The notes under the pieces were generated by a model, which was not told the origin of the DNA, ran no database searches, and saw only the letters and a program-made list of their open reading frames with translations. This document shows positions 45,058 to 53,745 of a DNA stretch of 64,000 nt, piece after piece (the stretch's first letter is position 1; each line of letters begins with the position of its first letter). A program made the position numbers and the translations under genes. The DNA is taken from NCBI RefSeq assembly GCF_001294335.1, contig NZ_LGKG01000001.1, positions 1 through 64,000 on the forward strand, read 5' to 3'. The stretch is from Streptomyces chattanoogensis (GTDB lineage Bacteria > Actinomycetota > Actinomycetes > Streptomycetales > Streptomycetaceae).

Positions 45058-45086
45058 TTGACGCCCCATGGGCGGGGTTCTATCGT
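45058..45086 (+). promoter_or_regulatory. Promoter of the second MFS gene
   Basis: TTGACG (45058-45063) and TATCGT (45081-45086) with exactly 17 bases between them, a classical sigma-70/HrdB-type promoter. It is flanked by operators O1 and O2, so repression would block polymerase binding and early transcription. Confidence 0.65.
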
Positions 45087-45098
45087 TCAAACGATCAA

Positions 45099-45120
45099 AC
45101 CTACCTGTTGGCAAGTAAGT
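45099..45120. promoter_or_regulatory. Operator O2, downstream of the MFS promoter
   Basis: A 22-bp palindrome, pattern AC-n-TAC-n-TG-n4-CA-n-GTA-n-GT with core ACCTGTTGGCAAGT. It lies just after the expected transcription start. Its 18/22 match to O1 is the strongest evidence that both are bound by the same protein. Confidence 0.7.
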
Positions 45121-45172
45121 CGGGTGGGTGCTCTCGTTCTGTGGCAAGTCCTGTGACAAGGAGGCGAAGGCT

Positions 45173-46831
45173 GTGGACCAAGTGCGGTCAGAGGAAGGAC
45201 TTCCGTCGGAGGAGTCGCCTCCGCAACTGCGGGGCGGCCGGTTATACCTGGTCCTGAGCGCGGCCGTGATCGCCATGCTGCTGGGCTCCCTGGACGGCAC
45301 GATCCTCGGTACGGCCATGCCCAGGATCGTCGGCGAACTGGGCGACGCCGATCGCCTTTCGTGGGTGGTCACGGCCTACATGCTCGCCATCGCCATCTCG
45401 ACCCCGGTATGGGGAAAGGTCAGCGACATGTGGGGGCGCAAGGGCGCTTTCATGGCCTCTGTCGCCGTTTTCCTGCTGGGTTCGATACTCTCCGGACTTT
45501 CCCAGAGTGTGATGGAGCTGGTCGCCTTCCGGGTGCTGCAGGGGCTGGGCGGCGGCGGCCTGATGGTCGGCGCCATGGCGGTCATCGGAACCGTCATCCC
45601 ACTGCGTCAGCAGGGCCGGTACCAGGGCGTGATCTCCGCTGTGATGGGTCTGGCCATGATCAGTGGGCCGCTCTTCGGCGGCATCATCACCGATCGCCTC
45701 GGCTGGCGCTGGTGCTTCTACGTGAACGTCCCGCTGGGCGTCGCCGGGATACTGATGATGTCGGTCCTGCGCCTGCCCAGGCAGCGCTCCCGTGCCCGGA
45801 TCGACTACGGCGGGGTGATGCTGCTGACCGTCGCGATCATGGCCGCTGTGCTGGTGACCACGTGGGGCGGACGGGACTACAGCTGGGGCTCGCCCATGGT
45901 GCTCACGCTGATCGCCGTGGCGGTGCTCGCCGTGGCGGCCCTCCTGTACGTGGAGCGGAGGGTGGCCGAACCGATGCTTCCACTGGGGCTGTTCGCCAGC
46001 CGGAACTTCTCCCTGGTCACCGTGATCGGTTTCCTCCTGGGGTGCGTGATGACCAGCGGCATCACGTTCCTGCCGATCTTCCAGCAGGTCGTCCAGGGTG
46101 CCTCGGCCACCAACTCCGGGCTGTTGCTGTTGCCCATGTTCGGCGCCATGGTGATCGTGAGCGCGTTCATGGGACGGGTGATCACCAACACGGGCAGGTA
46201 CAAGGCCTTCATCGTCTCGGGCGGCGTGTTGCTCGCTGTTGCCACCCTGCTGCTCAGCCGCATGACCATCGGGACCGCCCCCGCGCTCTCCGCGGTCTTC
46301 ATGGCCGTACTCGGCGCGGGAATCGGCCTGTTGACGCAGACGACGATCCTCGTCTCGCTGCAGAGCGCCGACGTCCGCAACATCGGTGTGGCCTCTTCCA
46401 CGGCAACCCTCGCCCGTACCCTCGGCAGTTCCGTCGGCGTCGCCGTCAGCGGCACGATGTTCGCGAGCGGTGTGGCGCGAGTGCCCGGCGGCGACTCGGC
46501 CGCTCGGCCGGATCCGGCTGTTCTGCAGAAGCTTCCGCACGCGGCCCGTACGGCGTATGAACACGGGGTTGTCGACGGGACGGGACGGGTGTTCCTCCTC
46601 GCCGGCGTGCTCTCCCTCGTCGCGGTGGTGGCCGCGCTTCTGGTGCGCGAGGTCCCGCTGCGCGCGTCGAACGGTCCGCAGTCCGAACCCGCCGACAGCC
46701 CGGGCACCGTGGGGCTGGATGCCACTTCGAGCGACCTGGCCGGCAGTGGGGCCGCGGAACCCCGCGGCGCGGAGGGCTCCCCGCGGCCGGACCGGCGCGG
46801 GACGCGGACGGACGCGTCCGCTCTCGACTGA
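45173..46831 (+). CDS. MFS drug exporter, DHA2 family (14 helices)
   Basis: A 552-residue transporter. Motif A is G-K-V-S-D-M-W-G-R-K and the helix-1 motif L-D-G-T-I-L-G-T-A-M-P. A 60-residue polar tail follows the last helix. GTG 45173 is preceded by CAAGGAGG, which favours it over the ATG at 45128. Codon 24 (45242-45244) is TTA, suggesting bldA control. The promoter is bracketed by two palindromic operators and a TetR gene follows, the usual layout of a regulated resistance pump. It is likely the self-resistance exporter of the PKS product (inference). Confidence 0.92.
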   Translation: MDQVRSEEGLPSEESPPQLRGGRLYLVLSAAVIAMLLGSLDGTILGTAMPRIVGELGDADRLSWVVTAYMLAIAISTPVWGKVSDMWGRKGAFMASVAVFLLGSILSGLSQSVMELVAFRVLQGLGGGGLMVGAMAVIGTVIPLRQQGRYQGVISAVMGLAMISGPLFGGIITDRLGWRWCFYVNVPLGVAGILMMSVLRLPRQRSRARIDYGGVMLLTVAIMAAVLVTTWGGRDYSWGSPMVLTLIAVAVLAVAALLYVERRVAEPMLPLGLFASRNFSLVTVIGFLLGCVMTSGITFLPIFQQVVQGASATNSGLLLLPMFGAMVIVSAFMGRVITNTGRYKAFIVSGGVLLAVATLLLSRMTIGTAPALSAVFMAVLGAGIGLLTQTTILVSLQSADVRNIGVASSTATLARTLGSSVGVAVSGTMFASGVARVPGGDSAARPDPAVLQKLPHAARTAYEHGVVDGTGRVFLLAGVLSLVAVVAALLVREVPLRASNGPQSEPADSPGTVGLDATSSDLAGSGAAEPRGAEGSPRPDRRGTRTDASALD

Positions 46832-46890
46832 TCGATCGCGTATGCCTGTTGCCGGCTGTGACCGGCGGTGGCCCGTTTGTAACGGTGGTG

Positions 46891-46918
46891 TTGACCGTGC
46901 GAGATGGGCGACGATGCT
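46891..46918 (+). promoter_or_regulatory. Possible promoter of the TetR gene
   Basis: TTGACC (46891-46896) followed after 16 bases by GATGCT (46913-46918). A good -35 and a weak -10; it would let the regulator be expressed independently of the MFS gene. Confidence 0.4.
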
Positions 46919-47036
46919 CTGTGCCGGGAATCGCTCCGCGCACCGGCGGTGGCTCCGTCCCCCACGGGTCGTGTGCCCCGCCGGTGCGCGGGCGACGTTT
47001 GGGATGGGTCGTTGGGCACCGGAAGGTGAGAGTTGT

Positions 47037-47765
47037 ATGGCACAACAAGTCAGAGGGCTGAAGACCAGTCGCCTGATCGTCGAGACGGCGGCGCAGGTCT
47101 TCTGCGAGCGGGGGTACGAAGGGACGAGCACCACCGAAATCCTGTCCCGGTGTCATGTGACCAGGGGCGCGTTGTACTTTCACTTCGCCTCGAAGCAGGA
47201 CCTCGCCCTCGCGGTGCTCACGGAGGGGAGCGATGTCCTGCTGCCGTTGCGGCGCCGGCTGGTGCTGCAGAGCCTGATCGACTTCAGCCTGGAGTACGCG
47301 TACCGGCTGCAGACGGACGTGGTGACGCGCGCCTCCGTACGCCTGCGAACGGAGCTGGAGTACCAGGGCGCGGCGCTGCCCGAGGGGGGCGATGTGCGTG
47401 AGGTGATCCTGGGGCTGCTGCGCGAGGCGGAGAAGGCCGGCGAGATCGTGCCCAGCGCCGACCCCGGTGAGGTCGCGGATGTGCTGGTGGGGTCGTCCGC
47501 GTCCGTGAGCCTGTTCCGGGTGGGCCAGGAGTCCGGGCTGACCCGTCGCGTGGCCACGCTCTGGAGGTACCTGCTGCCCGCCGTGGCGGTTCCCGGGCTG
47601 CTGATGTCCCTGCAGCTCGTCCTGAACCAGGCCGAAACCCGGCTGCGGGAACGGCTCGCGGGGAGGCCCGCCGGGGGGCGGGGCGAAGAGGCGACCGACC
47701 CGCCGGCCGACGATCCGCAGGAAGCCCGCCCCGGCTGGGCGCGGCCCGCGACACTCATGGGCTGA
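47037..47765 (+). CDS. TetR-family regulator of the gamma-butyrolactone (pseudo-)receptor type
   Basis: A 242-residue protein. The N-terminal HTH reads T-A-A-Q-V-F-C-E-R-G-Y-E-G-T-S-T-T-E-I-L and V-T-R-G-A-L-Y-F-H-F-A-S-K, the exact plan of ArpA/ScbR/JadR2 proteins. The ligand domain (~residues 65-205) is less conserved, and a 35-residue charged tail follows. Its position between a pump and a JadR1-like regulator matches JadR2, a pseudo-receptor that represses jadR1 and responds to antibiotics. No butyrolactone synthase (afsA-like) gene is nearby, favouring pseudo-receptor over true receptor. ATG 47037 has GGAAGGTGAG upstream. Confidence 0.85.
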   Translation: MAQQVRGLKTSRLIVETAAQVFCERGYEGTSTTEILSRCHVTRGALYFHFASKQDLALAVLTEGSDVLLPLRRRLVLQSLIDFSLEYAYRLQTDVVTRASVRLRTELEYQGAALPEGGDVREVILGLLREAEKAGEIVPSADPGEVADVLVGSSASVSLFRVGQESGLTRRVATLWRYLLPAVAVPGLLMSLQLVLNQAETRLRERLAGRPAGGRGEEATDPPADDPQEARPGWARPATLMG

Positions 47766-47845
47766 CGGAACATCAGCGGCCCGGATCCCGCGTATCGCCA
47801 CCTGTCGCGCCTGTCGCCACCTGTCGCGCGTTACCCACTGTAGAG

Positions 47846-47863
47846 ACATACAGAGTTGTTTGT
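47846..47863. promoter_or_regulatory. Palindrome ACATACA-n4-TGTTTGT
   Basis: Two 7-base arms with one mismatch. ACATAC and GTTTGT ends are typical of autoregulatory elements bound by butyrolactone-receptor homologues. It is 81 bp after the TetR gene stop. Confidence 0.5.
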
Positions 47864-47980
47864 TAACCGACGGCTCCGTCGGCCGCGCGGCGCGGTCCTG
47901 GGGGAGCGATGACCTCGCGGTCGCCCCGGCCTGTCGCGAGCGACACCGGACTCGCCACATGAGACGAATCCCAACGTCGT

Positions 47981-48064
47981 AATTCGACGTGATCGCGCCA
48001 GTGAGATGTCATCACGCCACCGAATTCGACGTGATCACGCCAGTGAGATGTCATCACGCCACCG
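47981..48064. repeat. Two tandem 42-bp direct repeats
   Basis: Copies at 47981-48022 and 48023-48064 differ at one base (G or A at repeat position 15). Each holds GTGAGATGTCATCAC, itself a near-palindrome. The period of 42 bp equals four DNA turns, so proteins bound to both copies would lie on the same face. Likely activator or repressor sites. Confidence 0.8.
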
Positions 48065-48136
48065 AGTGGTGCGTGCAGATTGCTAACGGAGCGTCAAAAA
48101 TGCTGGCCCGTCACATGCGTGTACCCAGAATCTTCC

Positions 48137-48166
48137 TTGACAAATAGACAAGCCTGCTTGTTATGT
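48137..48166 (+). promoter_or_regulatory. Promoter with palindrome in its spacer
   Basis: TTGACA at 48137-48142 and a weak -10 near 48159-48166. The spacer carries ACAAGC-CT-GCTTGT (48148-48161), a perfect 6-bp-arm palindrome. A bound dimer would exclude polymerase. The probable target is the response-regulator gene 240 bp downstream, which implies a long leader. Confidence 0.55.
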
Positions 48167-48405
48167 TGATCAGTGGGTCGAGGGATACGCGAGCTCATGG
48201 GGCGCGGGTCGCGCGGCCTGGTGGCTGCGCAGGTGAAATGCGACATACGAGGATCTGGCGTGAACGGGGGCGGAATCAATGTCGGAATTGTGTCGGTCCG
48301 TCTTCCCTGCTGTTCTCTCGCGGGGTCCTATCCGCTATCTCCATGCGCTCCGACGCTCTTCTTACTGTTGACGCGCGAATAGAGCACCAGGAAACCGGGG
48401 GTCAG

Positions 48406-49092
48406 ATGCGGGTATTAGTAGCGGAGCCTGATTGTGAATCCGCGAACTCACTCCGTCAGCACATGCGACGCCACGGATATGAGACGGAGATAGCCGATAC
48501 GGGCGCCGGCGCCCTGGGTTCCTACCAGGAATACGATCTCCTGATTCTTGATCTTGAGCTTCCCGATGTCGATGGGCTGCAGGTCTGCCGCAGCATACGC
48601 ACCACGAGCGACATACCCATTATCGCCTTCACCTCCCACGGCACCGAACTCGACCGGGTGCTGTGCCTTCAGGCGGGCTGCGACGACTGCCTCGTCAAGC
48701 CGTTCGGATTCCGCGAACTCGTCGCCCGGATCGAGGCGATCATGCGTCGTATCCGGCCGAGAGCCATGCGCAGCCGGCGCCTCTCCCACGGTCCACTGCA
48801 CATCGACCGGGACCGTCGCGAGGTCTATCTGCACGACACCCAGGTCAAGGTGACGCGCAAGGAGTTCGACCTTCTTCAGTTCCTGGCCTCGCAGCCGACG
48901 ACCGTGTTCTCACGGGAGCAGTTGATGACCGAGGTCTGGGGAGCGTCACTCCCCGGCGGAGCCCTGGGTTCCAATATCGCCCGCACCATCGACACGCACG
49001 TCGGAACCCTGCGCAACAAGCTTGGTTCAAGTGAATGGATCATCACCGTGCGCGGAGTCGGATTCCGGTTCGGCGGCGTACAACAGTGTTGA
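48406..49092 (+). CDS. JadR1-like atypical response regulator (OmpR type)
   Basis: A 228-residue regulator: receiver domain (residues 1-118) and winged-helix DNA-binding domain (~128-224, V-T-R-K-E-F-D-L-L-Q-F-L and I-I-T-V-R-G-V-G-F-R-F). Asp49, Thr76 and Lys98 are kept, but the acidic pocket reads A-E-P-D-C instead of an adjacent acidic pair, and no histidine kinase is nearby. This fits the JadR1/LndI group, which controls angucycline genes and senses end products. Codon 4 (48415-48417) is TTA, predicting strict bldA dependence. A start at 48343 would add 21 residues. Confidence 0.88.
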   Translation: MRVLVAEPDCESANSLRQHMRRHGYETEIADTGAGALGSYQEYDLLILDLELPDVDGLQVCRSIRTTSDIPIIAFTSHGTELDRVLCLQAGCDDCLVKPFGFRELVARIEAIMRRIRPRAMRSRRLSHGPLHIDRDRREVYLHDTQVKVTRKEFDLLQFLASQPTTVFSREQLMTEVWGASLPGGALGSNIARTIDTHVGTLRNKLGSSEWIITVRGVGFRFGGVQQC

Positions 49093-49134
49093 CAAACATA
49101 TGGAGTTGACGACGATGCCGAGTTGACGTGGCTG

Positions 49135-49166
49135 GGGCAGCGGTGACGTAACGTTCACCGCTGCCC
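49135..49166 (+). terminator. Rho-independent-type terminator of the response-regulator gene
   Basis: Perfect 12-bp arms GGGCAGCGGTGA and TCACCGCTGCCC with an 8-base loop, followed by TTTCCCTT. 43 bp after the stop. Confidence 0.8.
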
Positions 49167-49229
49167 TTTCCCTTGTCGGCGCCGCTTCCGTTTCCTTCGT
49201 TGGTGAAGGCCCGCCCTGGCGGCCGTCGC

Positions 49230-50105
49230 TCAGCGTTCCGTACGGGAGTCCTTCCGGTGGCTCAGAGCGCTCCGGACATCCGCCTCGGCGTAGTACGTCC
49301 GGCCGTCCTTCCGGTGGCGTTCCCACTTGTGCTGACTGGCCAGTCGGTAGACGCTGCCCGACGGAATGCCCCAGAGCCGCGAGACGGCCTGCGGGCTGAG
49401 CCAGCGCGGTGGGTGATTCCCCCCGTGCGCCGACTGCCCGGGGTGCCCGGGCTGCCTCATGCGTTCGCGCAGGTGGAGCCACTGGTGCTCCTCCCAGCGG
49501 TGCTCGGGGACCGCGTCGCAGCGGATACCGCGCCCCTCGGAGCGGCCGGTGTCCACCGTCGTGCTGAGCGTGCCGGGGCAGCCCGGTTCGACGCATCTGC
49601 CGACCGGCACCCGGCGCGGCTGGGCGGGGGAGGCGATCCGGCGCGCGGCCCGCTCCAGACGGCCGAGCTCGTACGAGAAGTCGGCGGCGGCCGGGTGGCG
49701 GCAGAGCCAGTCCAGGTGATGCTCCAGGAACATGGCCAGCGCCGGCACGGTCCGCCGCGGGGCGGTCAGCGTCCGCTCCCCGGCGACCAGGCCCGCCCAG
49801 CTTGCCAGCCCCCTCAGTACCGCGGACCGCGCCTCGACCGCGCGGCCGTTGAGCCGCATTCCGGGGAGCGGGCCGCCGGAGGTCTTCTCCTGCGGAGCGC
49901 GGGAACCGGTCAGCAGAAGGCCGCACTCCTCGTACAGCGCCGGGAGGTTCCGCAGGGCGGAGCGCAGCCCGGCCTGACAGCGCGGGCACAGCCGGTATCC
50001 GCTCGCCACCCGGCACGCGGCGCGTTCGGCGGTGTGCGTCTCCCTGCACGCGGTTCCCACGCACACGGTGGTCGTCGCGGCCGCACAGGATGTTTCCGTG
50101 GTCAT
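49230..50105 (-). CDS. Zn-ribbon/HTH protein of unknown function, divergent from the PKS operon
   Basis: A 291-residue soluble protein. Residues ~10-45 contain C-V-G-T-A-C, A-A-C-R and L-C-P-R-C, a probable zinc site. The centre (~60-170) is helical, followed by a second Cys pair region (R-C-V-E-P-G-C-P-G). Residues ~240-285 form a MerR/excisionase-like HTH: L-S-P-Q-A-V-S-R-L-W-G-I-P-S-G-S-V-Y. ATG 50105 follows GAGGGG. Similar proteins are common in Streptomyces and phages without known function. Its divergent position suggests, but does not prove, a regulatory link to the cluster. Confidence 0.65.
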   Translation of the reverse strand: MTTETSCAAATTTVCVGTACRETHTAERAACRVASGYRLCPRCQAGLRSALRNLPALYEECGLLLTGSRAPQEKTSGGPLPGMRLNGRAVEARSAVLRGLASWAGLVAGERTLTAPRRTVPALAMFLEHHLDWLCRHPAAADFSYELGRLERAARRIASPAQPRRVPVGRCVEPGCPGTLSTTVDTGRSEGRGIRCDAVPEHRWEEHQWLHLRERMRQPGHPGQSAHGGNHPPRWLSPQAVSRLWGIPSGSVYRLASQHKWERHRKDGRTYYAEADVRSALSHRKDSRTER

Positions 50106-50654
50106 CCACCGATTCCCCTCGTCGACTACTCCTTCAGCTAATGCGAACCCCGGAGCCGAAGGCAAGAAGTCCGTGGAATCTTTGCGGTCACCGTGCGATC
50201 TCCTCAAGCATTCCAAGTTTCTGCAAGCTGACGTCCTGTGGTGTGTGAAGTCCCGTCCGTGCCGTCACGCCAGGCTGTGGCCCCCATCACAAATTGTCAG
50301 TAAGTTGACGTTTCGCTGGCGCTCCACTGTCGATCCTGCCGGTCTCCTGGCTACTTGTTGTGCGGCTTTTGAAGGACTGGTGTTGATCTCTGTAGGTGGT
50401 AGCGAAGAAGCTATTCACTAACTTCCGATGCACTGTCTCCGCCGGCCTGGTCCGGTTTCCGCAGCGATTTCCTTTGCTTTCGCGCTGCCGTCACATGCAT
50501 GCCGGATCCCATCTGAGTGCGTTTCCCGAGAGGGAGACGCCACCTTCTTGCGCGGCACTTCCCAACGCCTTCTTTCCTTGGCGTGCGTGGCTGAGCGTGT
50601 CAGGTGAACCGCGTTCTCGGTGGAATCAGTTCGGACACGTTCAGGGAGAGATAT
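50106..50654. other. Divergent promoter region of the PKS operon
   Basis: No gene is supported. It should carry the rightward PKS promoter. TTGACG at 50305-50310 is the best -35, without a clear -10. CTACTTGTTG at 50351-50360 matches the left half of operator O2 at 9 of 10 bases, a possible half-site. The first PKS gene is preceded by GGGAGAG. Confidence 0.5.
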
Positions 50655-52145
50655 ATGGATGCATCTGTCATTGTCGTGGGCGCTGGTCCGGCCGGGCTGA
50701 TGCTCGCCGGGGAACTCCGTCTGGCGGGTACCGACGTCATCGTCCTGGAGCGGCTGCCCGCGCCCACCGGTGAATCGCGGGGACTGGGTTTCACCGCCCG
50801 CACGATGGAGGTCTTCGACCAGCGTGGTCTGCTGCCCAGGTTCGGCGAGATCGAGACCAGTGCCCAGGGCCACTTCGGCGGCCAGCCCGTGGACTTCTCG
50901 ATTCTCGACGGCGCGCACTACGGCGTGAAGGCCGTGCCGCAGTCGCGGACCGAGGCGATCCTGGAGGAGTGGGCGGCCGGGCTCGGCACGGACCTCCGAC
51001 GAGGCCACGAGGTCGTGTCGTTCACCGATGACGGTGAGGGTGTGGACGTCGAGGTGGCCGGCCCGGAGGGCACGTACACCCTGCGGACCCGGTTCCTGGT
51101 CGGCTGCGACGGCGGGCGCAGCACCATCCGCAAGTCCGGCGGCTTCGACTTCCCGGGCACCTCGGCGACCCGCGAGATGTTCCTGGCGGACGTGCGCGGT
51201 TGCGAGATCGAGCCCCGGCCGATCGGGGAGACGGTGGCACGCGGCATGGTGATGTCCGCGCCGCTCGGCGACGGGGTGGACCGCATCATCGTGTGCGAGC
51301 AGGGGGCCCCGCCGCGCCGGCGCACGGAACCGCCCGCCTACGAAGAGGTGGCGGCGGCCTGGCAACGGCTGACCGGGCAGGACATCTCGCACGGTGAGCC
51401 GGTGTGGGTCAGCGCGTTCGGCGACCCGGCCCGTCAGGTCACCGAGTACCGCCGGGGCCGGGTGCTGCTGGCCGGCGACTCGGCGCACGTGCACCTCCCG
51501 GCCGGCGGCCAGGGCATGAACGCCAGCATTCAGGACTCGGTGAACCTGGGGTGGAAGCTCGCGGCCGTGGTCGCAGGGCGGGCCCCGTTGAGCCTGCTCG
51601 ACACCTACCACTCCGAGCGGCACCCGGTCGGCCGCAGGCTCCTCATGAACACCAGTGCGCAGGGCAAGCTCTTCCTGAGCGGCGACGAGATGCAGCCGGT
51701 GCGGGACGTGCTCGCCGAGCTGATCCGCTACGACGTCGTCAGCCGTCACCTGGCCGGGATGGTCTCGGGGCTGGAGATCCGCTACGACGTGGGCGAGGGC
51801 GACCACCCGCTCCTCGGTATGCGCATGCCGCACCTGGAACTGGTCGTCGACGACACCAAGACGAGCAGCACCGAACTGCTGCACCCCGCCCGCGGCGTGC
51901 TGCTGGACCTGGCCGGTGACGCCGCGCTGCGCGCGAGCGCCGAGGGCTGGTCGGACCGGCTGACCATCGTGGCGGCCACCACGCACGAGGCCCCCGGCCA
52001 GGGCCGGTTGGCGGGCGCCACGGCGGTGCTCGTCCGGCCCGACGGATACGTCGCCTGGCTGGCGCCGGGGAGCACGGACTCGCTCGCCGCCTCCCTGGAG
52101 CGCTGGTTCGGTCCCGCGCGTGAACTCCCGAAGCAGAAAGGCTAA
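50655..52145 (+). CDS. FAD-dependent aromatic polyketide oxygenase (PgaE/UrdE-like)
   Basis: A 496-residue class A flavoprotein hydroxylase. The FAD dinucleotide motif is [12 protein letters not shown] (residues ~6-17), the second FAD motif [14 protein letters not shown] near residue 275, and the NADPH/FAD D-G motif V-G-C-D-G-G-R-S. The C-terminal thioredoxin-like domain (~395-490) lacks catalytic Cys. It is the first gene of the operon, as urdE and pgaE are, whose products hydroxylate C-12/C-12b of the angucycline. ATG 50655 is preceded by GGGAGAG. It starts only 2 bp before the cyclase. Confidence 0.92.
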   Translation: MDASVIVVGAGPAGLMLAGELRLAGTDVIVLERLPAPTGESRGLGFTARTMEVFDQRGLLPRFGEIETSAQGHFGGQPVDFSILDGAHYGVKAVPQSRTEAILEEWAAGLGTDLRRGHEVVSFTDDGEGVDVEVAGPEGTYTLRTRFLVGCDGGRSTIRKSGGFDFPGTSATREMFLADVRGCEIEPRPIGETVARGMVMSAPLGDGVDRIIVCEQGAPPRRRTEPPAYEEVAAAWQRLTGQDISHGEPVWVSAFGDPARQVTEYRRGRVLLAGDSAHVHLPAGGQGMNASIQDSVNLGWKLAAVVAGRAPLSLLDTYHSERHPVGRRLLMNTSAQGKLFLSGDEMQPVRDVLAELIRYDVVSRHLAGMVSGLEIRYDVGEGDHPLLGMRMPHLELVVDDTKTSSTELLHPARGVLLDLAGDAALRASAEGWSDRLTIVAATTHEAPGQGRLAGATAVLVRPDGYVAWLAPGSTDSLAASLERWFGPARELPKQKG

Positions 52146-52147
52146 TC

Positions 52148-52477
52148 ATGCACAGCACGCTGATCGTGGCGCGGATGGAGCCTGGTGCGAGCCAGGACGT
52201 CAGCCGTCTCTTCGCGTCCTTCGACGGCACCGAGATGCCGCACCTGATGGGGACCCGCCGCCGGCAGCTGTTCTCGTACCGCGGCCTGTACTTCCACCTC
52301 CAGGACTTCGAGTCCGACAACGGGGGCGAGCGCATCGAGGAGGCGAAGAGCGACCCGCGGTTCGTCCGGATCAGCGAGGACCTCAAGCCGTTCATCGAGG
52401 CGTACGACCCGGCTACCTGGCGTTCACCGGCCGACGCGATGGCGACCCGCTTCTACCACTGGCAGGCGGGCCAGTGA
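52148..52477 (+). CDS. TcmI/UrdF-family polyketide cyclase
   Basis: A 109-residue ferredoxin-fold cyclase. H-S-T-L-I-V-A-R-M near the N-terminus, [16 protein letters not shown] and D-P-R-F are conserved in TcmI, JadI and UrdF. In angucycline pathways this small cyclase helps close the angular fourth ring. GAAAGG precedes the ATG. Its TGA stop overlaps the KS-alpha start as GTGA. Confidence 0.92.
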   Translation: MHSTLIVARMEPGASQDVSRLFASFDGTEMPHLMGTRRRQLFSYRGLYFHLQDFESDNGGERIEEAKSDPRFVRISEDLKPFIEAYDPATWRSPADAMATRFYHWQAGQ

Positions 52478-53745
52478 CCGGGCGACGGGTCGCCGTCACC
52501 GGCATCGGAGTGCTGGCCCCAGGGGCTCTCGGTGTCAAGAACTTCTGGAGCCTGCTGAGCGAGGGCCGTACCGCCACCCGGGGCATCACGCTCTTCGACC
52601 CCGCCCCCTTCCGCTCGCGCGTCGCGGCCGAGATCGACTTCGATCCCGCCGCGCACGGTCTCGGCCCCCAGGACGTCCGGCGCATGGACCGCGCCGCCCA
52701 GTTCGCCGTGGTCGCGGCCCGCGAGGCCCTGGAGGACAGCGGACTGCACGACGGGGCGCTGGACCCGTACCGCACGGGAGTGACCATCGGCAGCGCCGTC
52801 GGCGCGACGATGAGCCTGGACGAGGAGTACCGCGTCGTCAGCGACGGCGGACGGCTCGAGCTGGTGGACCACACCTACGCGTCCCGGCACCTGTACGGCG
52901 CCTTCGTGCCCAGTTCGTTCGCCGCCGAGGTGGCCTGGGCGGTCGGCGCCGAGGGGCCGGCCTCGGTGGTGTCGACCGGCTGCACGTCCGGCCTGGATTC
53001 CGTCGGGTACGCCTGCGAGCTGATCCGGGAGGGTTCCGCCGACGTCATGATCGCCGGTGCGACGGAAGCCCCGATCTCGCCGATCACGGTGGCCTGCTTC
53101 GACGCGATCAAGGCCACCACCCCGCGCAACGACGAGGCCGCCCAGGCCTCTCGCCCGTTCGACGCCACGCGCAACGGCTTCGTCCTGGGCGAGGGGTCCG
53201 CGGTGTTCGTCCTGGAGGAGCTGGAGAGCGCGCGGCAGCGCGGGGCCGAGATCCACGCCGAGATCGCCGGCTACGGCACCCGCTGCAACGCCTTCCACAT
53301 GACCGGACTGCGGCCGGACGGCGCGGAGATGGCCGAGGCGATCCGGGTCGCGCTCGACGAGGCGCGGATGACCGCCGAGGACATCGACTACGTCAACGCG
53401 CACGGGTCGGGCACCAAGCAGAACGACCTGCACGAGACCGCCGCCGTCAAGCGGAGCCTGGGCGAGCACGCGTACCGGACCCCGATCAGCTCCATCAAGT
53501 CGATGGTCGGCCACTCCCTGGGGGCCATCGGCTCGATCGAGATCGCCGCCTCCGTGCTGGCGATGAAGCACGACGTCGTACCGCCCACAGCCAACCTGCA
53601 CACCCCCGATCCGCAGTGCGACCTGGACTACGTACCGCTGGTCGCCCGCGACTGGGGGACCGACACGGTGCTGACCGTGGGCAGCGGATTCGGGGGATTC
53701 CAGAGCGCCATGGTGCTCACCGGGCCCGAGAGGAGAACGGCATGA
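52474..53745 (+). CDS. Type II PKS ketosynthase alpha
   Basis: A 423-residue beta-ketoacyl synthase. Active-site Cys170 is in [10 protein letters not shown]; the two catalytic His are in [11 protein letters not shown] and [10 protein letters not shown]. It condenses malonyl extender units with the chain-length factor to build the poly-beta-ketone. GTG 52474 is fixed by the 4-base overlap with the cyclase stop; it ends in an ATGA overlap with the CLF gene, giving equimolar synthesis of the KS/CLF heterodimer. Confidence 0.97.
   Translation: MTGRRVAVTGIGVLAPGALGVKNFWSLLSEGRTATRGITLFDPAPFRSRVAAEIDFDPAAHGLGPQDVRRMDRAAQFAVVAAREALEDSGLHDGALDPYRTGVTIGSAVGATMSLDEEYRVVSDGGRLELVDHTYASRHLYGAFVPSSFAAEVAWAVGAEGPASVVSTGCTSGLDSVGYACELIREGSADVMIAGATEAPISPITVACFDAIKATTPRNDEAAQASRPFDATRNGFVLGEGSAVFVLEELESARQRGAEIHAEIAGYGTRCNAFHMTGLRPDGAEMAEAIRVALDEARMTAEDIDYVNAHGSGTKQNDLHETAAVKRSLGEHAYRTPISSIKSMVGHSLGAIGSIEIAASVLAMKHDVVPPTANLHTPDPQCDLDYVPLVARDWGTDTVLTVGSGFGGFQSAMVLTGPERRTA

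Larger units (their letters stand above)
44469..45172. other. Intergenic region with operators and possible ORF remnant
   Basis: Right part (45034-45120) holds the promoter and two operators of the next MFS gene, listed separately. The left part contains a minus-strand frame beginning at 44720 whose first 50 residues (for example R-T-H-E-L-G-I-D-P-D-A-Y-D-P-K-P-D-V) look like true protein sequence, but it then runs antisense into the helicase gene; it is probably a truncated gene. I cannot name its family. Confidence 0.45.
47766..48405. other. 640-bp regulatory region upstream of the atypical response regulator
   Basis: No gene. It contains, in order, a 19-bp tandem repeat (47795-47830, unit TCGCCACCTGTCGCGCCTG), a palindrome at 47846-47863, two 42-bp direct repeats (47981-48064) and a promoter with an embedded palindrome (48137-48166). 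The density of repeats marks it as the main control region of the cluster. Confidence 0.7.

Noticed and set aside
47981..48064. CRISPR array or mobile-element repeats
   Set aside because: Only two copies, directly abutting with no spacers, and no transposase or cas gene nearby.
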